Assembly (NCBI RefSeq): GCF_003369915.1
Contig: NC_046675.1
Coordinates: forward strand, 17,732,001 to 17,796,000
Length of the DNA stretch: 64,000 nt
Direction of reading: 5' to 3'
DNA from: Drosophila miranda
Lineage: Eukaryota > Arthropoda > Insecta > Diptera > Drosophilidae
Made by a program: the position numbers and the translations under genes. Under the pieces are notes generated by a model that was given only the letters and a program-made list of their open reading frames with translations, made no database searches and was not told the DNA's origin. Positions 12,101 through 22,400 of this stretch are shown here, in pieces; the first letter of the stretch is position 1; the number at the start of each line of letters is the position of its first letter.

Positions 12101-12616
12101 ACCTACATAACTTAATGGATTGATCTGAAGTATGTAGGTATCGTTTTATTCTCCTCATACAGGTCTTAACTTAATGACACTTAACTTAATACCACCCCAG
12201 ACAAGGGCTTTCAAATCAATCTCCAGGCGAGGAAATGTTTACGTAATGTAATTAATTACCTTAAAAAAATGTGTATATGTAGCTGGACTAAACCCTTTTC
12301 ATTGATTTATATTTTCTATTTGTTTATTATATTCTGAATTTCTTGTATAGTATAATTGGTTACATGAAAAATTAATCTACGCAGTCTTTTCCTCAATCGC
12401 CCTGCGAGAGAATGCGTCGCATGTAACCATTTTCATTTCTCGTTCTCTTAGCGATTGTCGTGTAATTCCGTGTATGTGTAATGTGTCGCTCCCATGAAGC
12501 GAATGTGTGCCACGGCCGCCGACTTCCTTACATGCCTGTAATATTTAGGTACGGGCGTAGAACAAATTAGTATTCAAATTAAATGAATTTACCCTACCGT
12601 ACGCGGGCAGAGAGTC
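9175..12616. other. rin 3' UTR and convergent rin/Rbp4 spacer
   Basis: A-rich sequence downstream of the rin stop, with CA-repeat tracts (about 9303-9345 and 9665-9725) and several AATAAA signals (for example near 9906, 9991 and 11236), consistent with a long 3' UTR with alternative ends. The segment 11500-12616 lies between the convergent rin and Rbp4 genes and probably includes the Rbp4 3' UTR. No further gene was recognised. Confidence 0.6.
11415..11439. repeat. (ATA)n microsatellite, about 8 units
   Basis: A perfect ATA trinucleotide run in the distal rin 3' region. Confidence 0.9.
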
Positions 12617-13993
12617 TCAATTGAGCGAAGGAGATGTCTTGAGAACGTTGTTGTTTTCGGTGGACCACTTATTGTCCGCAGCAATAGCCGCATCGCCTCC
12701 GGCGCCAACATCGACCACGTTATCTTTAGTCCCTGCTGAAGCAGCAGCAGCAGCCGCCTGTACCGACTTGTTATCATTGATGAGACGCTGATTGGTCGGA
12801 ATCTGGTGAGGCTTTGGCACCCATTCGATGAGATTGCTGCCCCCAGACTTTTGTGCCGTATTGCAGGCAGACTGAGGGCCCTCCCGAGCCCCAGGGGCGA
12901 TGGGATTCTTTCCGGCATAGAAGAAGTGGGGCACTGCTGGTATTATGTTTGGGGTGAAATACGAGGCCCAGCCATTGATATAGGCTGAAGGCGGCAGGTT
13001 TGACTGTGCCGAAAACGGATTGAAGTGTGGATTGTAGCAGTTTCTGTCCATCACGGCTGGCTGCGGCGGAATGAAGCCGGCGCGGGCCGCACCGCCCATG
13101 GGAAAACGAAGGCGCTTGGCAGGATCGGGTCTCTGAGATGACTTCTTCACTTCGACCGTAATGAAGTTGATGACGTGCTTGCTCAGAACTGTGATCAGAG
13201 GTTAAAGAGTTTCAATAAAATGTTGCTGAGATACCTACCCAACGCTCTCTCGGCACTGTCGATATTCTCGAACTCCAAGAAACCGAAGCCCCGCTTACGC
13301 CCGGTCTCCTTGTCTATCAGCACCTTGACGCTCATGACGGTTCCAAACTTCGAGAAATAGTCCCGAATCATGGGCTCGTCGTGACAGTCCTTCAGGCCAC
13401 CCAGAAAGATTTTGTTCGTCTGGCCATTGCCCATTCCTGGAGGCTTGTTGAAATCCAGCCGCGGCAGGGCGTGCTTGGTTTCTACAGTCCTGGACAAAGG
13501 ATCGTGTTGAGTAACCTCCGCTGTCCCGGAGCTGAAGCTGTTTTTGTTTTTTTGTACTTACTTGCAATCAATAATGTGTGGGCGGTTGCTCTGCACTTTC
13601 TCTACTGAGCCCGGATCAACGAAAGTGACAAAGCCGAAGCCGCGCGAGTGGTTGGACACGGGATCGCGCATGACCACGGCATCGGCCACTGCGCCGAACT
13701 TAGAAAAGAACTCGCGCAAAGTCTCCGGAGTAGTCTGCGTGGGTAGCCCACCTATAAAGATCTTGCGCAAGTGCTCATTGGTCTGGATTGCACTGTTTGC
13801 CATGTTTTCAGTGACTTCCGCATAGGTTGAGGTGGCCTTGTCACTGCTTGTCACTGGAACTGCCTGGCGCTGCTCAAGAAAAAAAGTTCACATTTTCAGG
13901 GTAAATTACATGCCGTGGCCGTTTGTACAGAAACCAAATATATACCTCTTGCTTGGTGAGACAGAGACCATCGAAGCTGCGTTTGTTATTCAT
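12617..13993 (-). CDS. Rbp4: Rbp4, tandem-RRM hnRNP-like protein
   Basis: Four exons on the minus strand: 13993-13946, 13869-13562, 13489-13239 and 13188-12617, giving 392 aa. All junctions are GT/AG and phases agree. RRM1 (about aa 51-128) shows RNP2 IFIGGL at 53-58 and RNP1 RGFGFVTF at 92-99. RRM2 (about 144-220) shows IFLGGL and RGFGFLEF. The C-terminal half is not the Gly-rich tail of Hrb87F or Squid but a Pro/Asn/aromatic-rich region (PHFNPFSAQSNLPPSAY) with a poly-Ala run and a Ser/Asn end. This architecture and the position beside Hrb87F fit D. melanogaster Rbp4, a spermatocyte protein that with Fest (and Tut/Bam factors elsewhere in the germline) controls translation of cyclin B mRNA (known biology). 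The short first exon (16 codons, MNNKRSFDGLCLTKQE) was chosen over the internal Met because it splices in phase 0. The gene is convergent with rin. Confidence 0.85.
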
Positions 13994-16242
13994 TTTAGTT
14001 TTAAAACCGAATGGATTGGGAACAAATGCAGATAAACTATGTAGTCTGAAGTGTAGCGAGAAAGTGAATAACAGGAACCAATTGGAAATGAAAAGATTTA
14101 AACGTCAGACGGAAAAGAAACCTGCAAGTCAGTTAGCTTGAACAAATACAACCCTGGGCCGGCCATGTTTGTCCTATCGAATGTCAATTCGATTAATTGC
14201 TTTCAAATTTGAATATTCCTATAGAAAGGTTGTCATTACTGAAGAATCTCTTTTCCCACGTTTACTTAGGCACTGTTAAAACTAATTTGCAACTTGGTTA
14301 ACTAAGTGCTGTTGAAAGTCGAAGGTCAATGCACAGAATTTTGATCCGAAATTTGCATACCATATACAAAATTGTGTCGTTCGGGCTTGTAGTTTCCGAG
14401 ATTACGACTGGACATTACCGAAGTCAGTAGTTCCGTCCTCGTGTTAACACGAACAAAATATACACTTGCATGTAATCGCCAAATAAATAGGTAAAATGCA
14501 TTTTTATTTGTGGAAATTGTTTGTTTATTCAGATGTAAGCATATGTACGAGTAGGGTATATAGAATACATGGGTTAGTAATTACCTGGACTTACCTTCGG
14601 GGTAAAGATCACTGCCAACCAGATTCCAAAGTGAATCCAAGCTTCGCTCGCTCTGGTGGCCGCTGCAATCTTTTGACTTTTCGGAACCCAAGTGCAACAG
14701 AAGCGACGGATTTCGAATTCAGCGCAGGAGCAGGGGCATCCATCCAGCCCAGCCAGTCTTGCAAAGAAATACGTAGTGCATTAGTACGCAGTCTGCATTG
14801 TTTGTATAGGAGTTTAGTTTGACCGGTTGTCTGCCACGCTATCTAGGTTACCCTTGCTACCCTGGTTCATGTCACTGATCGCCTTATCGCCTGCGCCTGT
14901 TCCGCTGAGATGTGGCTCTCGCCATCAGTCTCGCTGTCATTTGGGGGTCGTTTCGGGTGGGGTGGGTAACATTCAGTAGAATTTTATTTTCTTTTCGCCT
15001 TTGTGGTCTCGTAACGAACTAATTACAGATTATGTTTTGTTTTTGGATTTCGATTTGTATGGATTTCTTGTGTATCGTAGCATCTACTTCTTAGGGTCTA
15101 ACAAAGTTGGTATGTTTCGTTTATACGAGCATGTTGTTTGCTTGCTCTAGTAGGTCTAGTGGGTGTTACGGCAAAATATACACACAGTTCTAACTCATTA
15201 ATTACGAGTACTCATCATTAACAAGACTTGCTTAAGTTGCTCCGGGAATTGGGGTAGTATTCTCTTGAATACGATACGATATAAATAATATAAAATTTCT
15301 TAAATGTACAAAATGGTATTATAAAATATGATTCTATTTGATTCTTTGTAATGCGCTCATCCGCTACAAAATACGAATTGAAACGTGAAAATTACATCTG
15401 TATACTATATCTGAGGGGACCTGCCGCAATGGCGATCGCCTTCAACGAGCTACACAATAAAGTCAGTGTAAAGGTACTCTACCTGGCGCAGCCCGTTCCC
15501 AACGAGATTGTTCGCTGCATTGTTCTCGTTTCTGTGGTAGTCAATTTATCATAAAATAAAATGTAGTTTAGTATATTTTGCGTTTTTTTGTTGGTTTGGT
15601 TTTTCTTTTGTTTTCGTTATCGTTTTCTTGTTAATATAGTTAAAACTAAGCGTTCAAGGTTCTTAAAATCCTAAACATGAATTGATAATATTGTTGTTTA
15701 TAAAGAGAGACAGCAGCAGTCAAGCTGTCGACAAGTGGAGTGAGATTGGTTTTCTTTTGGCTCGTTGTGGCTGGATGTGGCTCTTATCAACACACACGGT
15801 ACGCGGTTCTTAGCGGATTCAGGGGTTTGAGGGCTGAAAACTGCATATCTGATCGAGCTGGCTTGTTTGCTGTTTCTTGCATTGTATTTTTTGTTCGGGT
15901 ATTTGTCTGCCTTCACTGACACACTCGCGCCCACACAATTCTCACTGTCACTGATTGCCTGCCTCTGCCTGTGCCTGTGCCTGTCTGAGTCTGTGTCTGC
16001 CTGCGCCTAGACTGCCTGTTTGTCTAGCTTGAAGCTTGAACTGACTCTCTACGTGATTACCTATTTGCGAGAAAGGAGAAAATTTGGCATTAGCGGTTTC
16101 AAGAGTTCAGCGATTCACATGAATGGTTTTTGGCTAGCTGCAACGACGAAATATGTACGTATCCGAGCGCTTTACACACATACGAAGCTTCGGGGACAAG
16201 CCCGTCCGGCTCAAATCAACTCGATTACCATATTTACCTTGT
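13994..16242 (-). other. Rbp4 upstream region and Hrb87F spliced 3' UTR
   Basis: Two minus-strand donors show that this region is transcribed and spliced. The first is GTAAATA at 16237-16231, five nucleotides after the Hrb87F stop codon. The second is GAAG|GTAAGT at about 14598, ending an exon of unknown start. AATAAA-type signals on the minus strand occur near 14980. A CAGGCA-type low-complexity tract lies at about 15955-16020. The boundary between the Hrb87F 3' UTR and Rbp4 upstream sequence cannot be placed from sequence alone. No additional protein gene was recognised. Confidence 0.5.
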
Positions 16243-17958
16243 CTAGTAACGTCTATTGCCGCCGCCCATGTTTCCACCCTGGCCGCCTCCGCCACCAGTG
16301 TTGTAGTTGTTGCCCCCGAAGCCCTGGCCACCGCCGCCGCCTCCTTGATTTCCACCTGCAAGGCCAGAAGATGCTTTTGTTAATTGATTTCCCGAATCGT
16401 GTTGCACGAATGTTGACTCACTTTTGTTGAAACCGCCTCCGCTACCGCCTTGGCTGTATGGAGCTGGCCGGCTGTTGCCAAAGTTGTTGGTCCGCTGCGG
16501 GCCGCCACCATAGCTCTGCTGGTAGTCATTGCCAAACCCGCCGCCGCCACCGCCGTTGCCTCCCCAGTTTCCGTTGCTATTTCCGCCTCCGTAGCCCCCG
16601 CCACCGCCACCGTTGTTCCAGCCGCCGCTGCTGCCCTGATTGTTCCAGGGACCACTTCCACCGCTCTGCTGATTCCAACCTCCGGAACTGCCGCCCTGGC
16701 TGCCGCCAAAGTTGCCATTATTGCCGAAGCTACCGCCACCGGCGCCCCAGTTTCCGCCGCCGTTCTGGCGGTTGTTGCTCCAGCCGCCGCCGCCTTGGCT
16801 TCCACGATCCCCTCCACGACCGCCTGTGCGTCCACCGGGGCCTCCACGGCCGCCACCACCACCGCCGCCTCCGCCTCCACTGCCAAGTCCACCACCAGCG
16901 CCTCCGCCGCCACCTTGACGATCCATATCTTGCTTGGCTATGGCCTTTTTCACGTCGAGGCTCTTGTTCTTGATAGTGTGGGTCTTCTGGAGAATGATCT
17001 TGTCAACGGGGTCGTAGTCGTCGAACTCGATGAAGGCGAATCCACGCTTCTTGCCGGTGTCCTTGTCCGACACGATGTTCACGCCCACGATCTGGCCAAA
17101 GTCCTTGAAGTACTCTCGCAGGCACTCCTCGTCATGGTCGTCGCGCAGTCCACCCACAAAAAGCTTCTTGACTGTGGCCCCGGCATTGGGAGCATCAATC
17201 TCCTGGCGCGGCACAGCACGCTTGGGCTCTACGGTGCGTCCGTCGATCTTGTGCGGACGAGCGTTCTGGGCATTGTCGATCATGTACGACTGCGAGTAGG
17301 TGATGAACCCAAAGCCACGCGACCGCTTTGTCTTCGGATCCTTCATGACGACAACATCGACAATGTTGCCCCATTTCTCGAAGTGCGCCTTTAGGCCATC
17401 ATCCGTGGTGCGGTAGTCCAGACCGCCGATGAACAGCTTGCGCAGCTGCTCCGGCTCGGTAATCTGCTGCAAGAGTCAAGAACGAGGTAAAAAAAAAAAA
17501 AATAAACAAACATAAGCAATTTTCAGGTACAGTCGCAAGTGAAATCAATACAACAAAGAAAAATGCCGCCCGCCATTTTCTTTTTATTTGCAACGCAGCA
17601 ACGTCTCTCGCGTCGATGTGTGTATATACATATATGTATGTTTGCATGTGTGTTTGTGCGTACATGTTTTCTGTTCTCTCGCCTACAGCCGGTTTCGTTG
17701 TTCTTTTGCAAATTCGTTGCTTCTTTCGAAGGCTTTGAACTTATGGCGTGTCACTGGCCGGCCTCAAAGGCCCGAGGATCGGAGCCACATACACGCACAC
17801 ACACGTACGTATTCACATTAAATTCTCCGAAAAAACCGCGTGCAAAATTTGCAGTGCATTGTCGGCATTGACATTTTTTCACGATAAAAACTTCGCAATC
17901 CTGCCCTTACCTCATCGTTGTCGTCGTAGTTGCCGTTGGAGTCGTTTAAGTCTGCCAT
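16243..17958 (-). CDS. Hrb87F: Hrb87F (hrp36), hnRNP A1-type protein
   Basis: Three coding exons: 17958-17911, 17463-16422 and 16355-16243, giving 400 aa (about 385 in D. melanogaster). The N-terminus [16 protein letters not shown] is followed by two canonical RRMs. RRM1 (about aa 24-101) carries KLFIGGL and [11 protein letters not shown]2 (about 115-192) carries KLFVGGL and RGFAFIEF. The tail from about 200 is Gly-rich with many Trp/Asn and RGG-like elements and ends GGNRRY. Hrb87F packages nascent pre-mRNA, influences splice-site choice antagonistically to SR proteins, and is sequestered by omega-speckle RNA after heat shock (known biology). The exon 2 acceptor is a NAGNAG pair (TGCAGCAG), so a variant with one extra Gln is possible. 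The last coding intron (16421-16356) is 66 nt, free of stops and in frame, so retention adds 22 residues. A further donor lies in the 3' UTR just after the stop. Confidence 0.96.
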
Positions 17959-18054
17959 AGTACTTTTATTTACACAACTGCACAAGTTGGAAGCAACAAA
18001 CTTTTCAATATAATCGCTTTTTCACTTTTTTCAAGCAGACGCCCTAGAACTGTA

Positions 18055-18114
18055 TAGTGTGACCGCAGATTTTGTCAATAACATATACGCTCTGACTCTC
18101 AGAAATATACCGAA
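18055..18114 (-). promoter_or_regulatory. Hrb87F: Hrb87F core promoter: Ohler motif 6 plus motif 1
   Basis: On the minus strand TTCGGTATATTT (18114-18103) is an exact motif 6 and CGGTCACACTA (18065-18055) an exact motif 1, about 100-155 bp upstream of the ATG. A TGACGT half-site lies just upstream (about 18117-18122). Arrangement and intervening sequence closely resemble the sqd promoter. Confidence 0.8.
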
Positions 18115-18193
18115 ATTACGTCACAAATTTTATGGTATCCACCTTTTGACGTCATTTGTCAAATGATCAGGATTTCGATGGAGATGATTGGGA

Positions 18194-18577
18194 CATCCCA
18201 GCAAACCAACAAACGTGCGTTCTGCGAGAGTTCCGCAAAATGCTCACAAACGAGTTCGCAAGCGAGCTTTTGTAGGTACGATATGGTTTTGTATCGTAAA
18301 ACTCTCGCAAATGAGATCGCAAGCGAGCCAAAAATTCGCTCTACTTCTTGTTCTGATATTATTATATATCAAAAACGACTCCCAAACGATATCGCAGAAG
18401 GCTCGCAACCGATTACTTTGCGAGCTATCATAAATGATACCTTCACTGCCACCAACTGAACGACACAAGTATCATATTTCTATTATAGGCCGGTCCGAAT
18501 GCGAGCGTTTTGTCGGGTTAAGTCTCGCATTTACCTCGTATGCGATATCATTTGTTAGCGTTTGGTTTGCTGGGATG
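18194..18577. mobile_element. Small non-autonomous element with 16-bp terminal inverted repeats
   Basis: CATCCCAGCAAACCAA (18194-18209) is perfectly inverted at 18562-18577, bounding 384 bp. The interior carries many copies, in both orientations, of a TCGCAAGCGAG-like word (for example near 18251, 18311 and 18525), giving a foldback-like structure. No coding capacity is present. A target-site duplication is not obvious, because the outermost CAT/ATG makes the ends ambiguous. This fits a MITE; the superfamily is undetermined. Confidence 0.65.
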
Positions 18578-19403
18578 CTCCAAATGGCATTTCCACACTA
18601 TTTATATATTGGTGCATTGACATCCTCTTGGATGAGTCCATCAGTCTATTGGTATATTTAATTCTATTGTGAGGGGCTTGGATAATTTTTTTGTCAGAAA
18701 AAAAAACACCATAATCATTATTTACGGTCATTGGTATTTTGTGATATATCGATTTTTAGTTATTTAATTTAAAATGAATTGATTTTTTCATTGAATATAG
18801 TATTTTTGTGCAGAATGTTACAACGAAAACACTCGGTTCCTCTGAAAATAATATATATGTCATAAAAAGAATTTATTAATATTGTGATTTTGGTATTTTT
18901 GTGCGATAAGCTGATGGTAATATCAGTGTGCCCGTTCGAAAGCGTACAATGTGCTGACAGTAAAGTAAATTCCACTTCCGTTTTCGTAGGGAGATTGAGT
19001 TTGCATTTTTCCGTAACTGTCGCAAAAGTGGGATTAATTGTGTGAAAAAAGTAGTTGATTGTATATTTAGTGCAAGAATTCTTTAGTAAACGGTACGTTA
19101 ATCAAATCCACGATTCTTATACGTGCACACACAAAACGCATACCCATCGGCTATTGATTATTTTGCCGTGTTCTGTACCCGGTATATTGCACACATAGGG
19201 GTGTACATGTGTGTGCGTGTACCTGGCGGCATCGCCATCTTGGCAAAACACTTGGGCCCATACACACACGGACACACACAAACGCAAGCCGTGAATTGCA
19301 TGTGTATTCCCTTGGCGACGGCGGGACAGTCGAGCAAAATAGAACCTGAAAATTTTCTCTTTCGTTTTGCAGCATTTACTAAAGACACATAACCATCAGT
19401 AAA
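18578..19403 (+). promoter_or_regulatory. B52: B52 promoter region and spliced 5' leader
   Basis: A DRE-core TATCGAT lies at 18747-18753. TTTGGTATTTTT at 18889-18900 matches Ohler motif 6 on the B52 strand. A leader exon ends at 19092 with donor CG|GTACGT. TTCGTTTTGCAG ends at 19372 and begins the exon carrying the ATG at 19404. The leader intron includes CA/TG tracts (about 19200-19290). The exact start site is not determined; transcription probably begins between about 18950 and 19040. Confidence 0.5.
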
Positions 19404-22400
19404 ATGGTTGGATCACGAGTGTACGTGGGCGGTCTGCCGTACGGAGTTCGGGAGCGCGATCTGGAACGCTTCTTTAAAGGCTATGGCCGCACTCGCGACA
19501 TACTAATTAAGAACGGCTACGGCTTTGTGGTGAGTGCGGGCACTGGGCAGGCGATTGTTGGACACGAAATTGAAAATCAATACCAATATCAATACCTAAT
19601 TTAATTTGCAGGAATTCGAAGACTATCGTGACGCCGATGATGCCGTCTACGAGCTAAATGGCAAAGAGCTGTTGGGGGAGCGGTAAGTTGACACGCAAGC
19701 GGGACTGCTTGAAAAGCGCGCGTAAACTCTATCTGCTATGTTCAATTTTTACAGCGTGGTTGTTGAACCTGCCAGAGGCACAGCCCGCGGCAGCAATCGC
19801 GATCGCTACGACGATCGTTACGGTGGACGCCGCGGCGGAGGCGGACGTTACAACGACAAGTAAGTACAGGCTGTGTTCGTAGTCTCCTGTATAAGCGATG
19901 ATTATGATCTAAAACATCGAGTTAAAGTAGAACCATTACCCTCATGTATTACATTGTATTTTGCCTGTGTTCCCTTCCACACCGATGCGATTCGTTTCTT
20001 TGAGTTACTTATGTTACCTCCTATCGCCAATGAGTCGAGTGGAGTGATCATCTGAATGGCAGTGAATACTCCGGGCCTGAATACTCCGTGTGGAAGGGAC
20101 TAAAAGACACTGACTTGCTGTTTTATACTCTCGTTTTGCGAAGCGCTCCTTAGTTCCTTACTGCTATGCGAATTCTGATTTATTCTCCCATTTGCACGCT
20201 ACCTAACGTAATTCTAATTTGTTTTGTTCCGCGCTTCCTGCTATCATGCGTTCTTTATTTAAATATAAAAATCATATAAATCACATCATATCTCTGTATC
20301 TGTGATGGAGCAGCGGCAGCAGCGCAGTGTCATACTAATTTGAAAATCCATTCAATTATTCACCAGAAACAAAAATTCCAGATCATCCTCCCGCTACGGG
20401 CCGCCATTGCGCACCGAGTACCGCCTGATTGTTGAGAATTTGTCGAGCCGCGTCAGCTGGCAGGTAAGTGCATTGAGCTTGCTCCTTCTAGAGCGTTTGG
20501 TTATATCTACTGTAGCTTAGAAATGACGAAGAGAAGGAGAGTAGCACTAGCCATAACAGCTAACACTTGAAACGGATCCGAGAAACCACTAATCCAATCC
20601 CATACAATCCAGTCAAACCTATATCCAACTCCCGTTTCGACTACTCTCATCATTTCAACACTTTTTCCCCACTTTTCAACTTTGGTGTTCCCGTTTTCTG
20701 TTTGCTTCCGATACCCACTCGATACCCACTCAAAACCAACCCGACCAGATACTAGCTTTAACATTTAGTTAGCACTAAGCTGTACAGTTGACTTAGGCTT
20801 AAGTGAATTGTAAACAACTATACTACTATGCTAAACTCTGGTACTGATCGGCGTAATCTCCCCACAATTATTTCTCTCACACACCAACTACCGAACACCG
20901 AAAGAGTTTTTTGATGTGATGAGTACTGTTACTGCCGCGAGAGCCCAGCCCAGAGCTGCTCGACAGAGTGAAAGAGTGACAAACAGGCACACAGAGGGAC
21001 AGAGATGTGTGTGTGTGTGTACCGGTCCAAAGGTTCCACAATCTGGCTAAAATGAATCCAAAGCCGAACCCGAAACCAGATGTAAAGACAAATAATATAG
21101 AGTTGTCGTTGTCATCCTCCCAAGACGTGGGCAGATCCCAGACAAACTAGTACCGTGACCCCTGGTATGGTCATACAATATCATGGAAGACAGACAGAGA
21201 GAGACAGCACGGCAGTCGAGTCGTCGGCACTAGAAGAGGGCCACTAGAGCATCGCATCCCAATAGACTGTGCTTCATTATTATCGTCGCTCCGCTTGGGT
21301 CTGAACACGATGCGCCATCGCCCGCCGCTCCATCCGTCCATCCCAATAACGAGTCGAACCAAAACAGAACAGACCAGACCAGACCAGAAGACGATGGCCG
21401 ACGCTGGCCTGACGGCCCATTGCTGATATTTGAGTGATGCGTGCTGCCATGCTGCCATGCCAAAAGGCTAGCCTACGCAGTGCGTCTATGCCCGCTGTGT
21501 GTACCTGCCCCACGTGCGTAGGCTTGCCTCTTGCGTTAGGTATTTAATTGTTACAAATTTACAATTAATTTACAAAACATTATATATGTATAAAGAATTG
21601 TCAAATTCCTTATAGCAATTGTGAGTGTAAGGGTGCGAGGCAATTTGGAATCAATCGAATCTGGTCGAATATGGTTAGAAGAAAAGAGAAGAGAAGCGAA
21701 GCGTTTTGTTAATCAGATGATCTTGCCGACGACGATGAGATGAGGATGAGGATTAGCCTGACGAAGATCGATGAAGATGGTGACGATGGCGATGACGATG
21801 CTAGTCGACTCGTAGAACAGAACGCGCATTCAGTTGCCACATCGGCTAGCGCATCCGAGCTTATTCCTCTTCCTGGTTCTGGCTTCTGGCTTGTGCTCTG
21901 GCGGAGACTACTGACTAGACAACCAATCGCTTGGAGCAGCAAGCCCCTGCCGTATGTCGTCGTCACGCGCGTCAGCAGCGCCCACGCCTCAGAGGCAGGC
22001 GGTCGTCCAAAACGTATTTCTTATTTTTGCAGTTCGTTCTGTGAAGCGCCGTGAGAGATGCTTGCTGGCGACGCCTCCGCTGCCCGGTTGACTGCCTCTA
22101 TGACTGGTTGTGCTGCCCAAGTGCACGGCCACTGCTCGCTCGCTTTTGACCACAAATCCCGCCTCCGGCATCCGGCGACTGTGTCTGACTCGTGATGTTT
22201 TGATCTGACTGTATCCCGCCGGCGACTCCTCCCTCCAATGTTGGCTGCTGGTCCAAATCTGAAGAGCTAATACTTTTTCCAATATAAAATACAAATTTAT
22301 ACAAAAACCATACGAGATCTGGCTAAGGCTGTGGCTGTGGCTGTGCATCCCTCCATGTTGTCTGCCCGCCCGTGCGTACGTGCGTTTTCTGGTTTCTGGC

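Noticed and set aside
16450-17394. 314-aa plus-strand ORF opposite Hrb87F
   Set aside because: Ala/Thr-rich shadow of the Gly-rich tail and RRMs; no recognisable domain.
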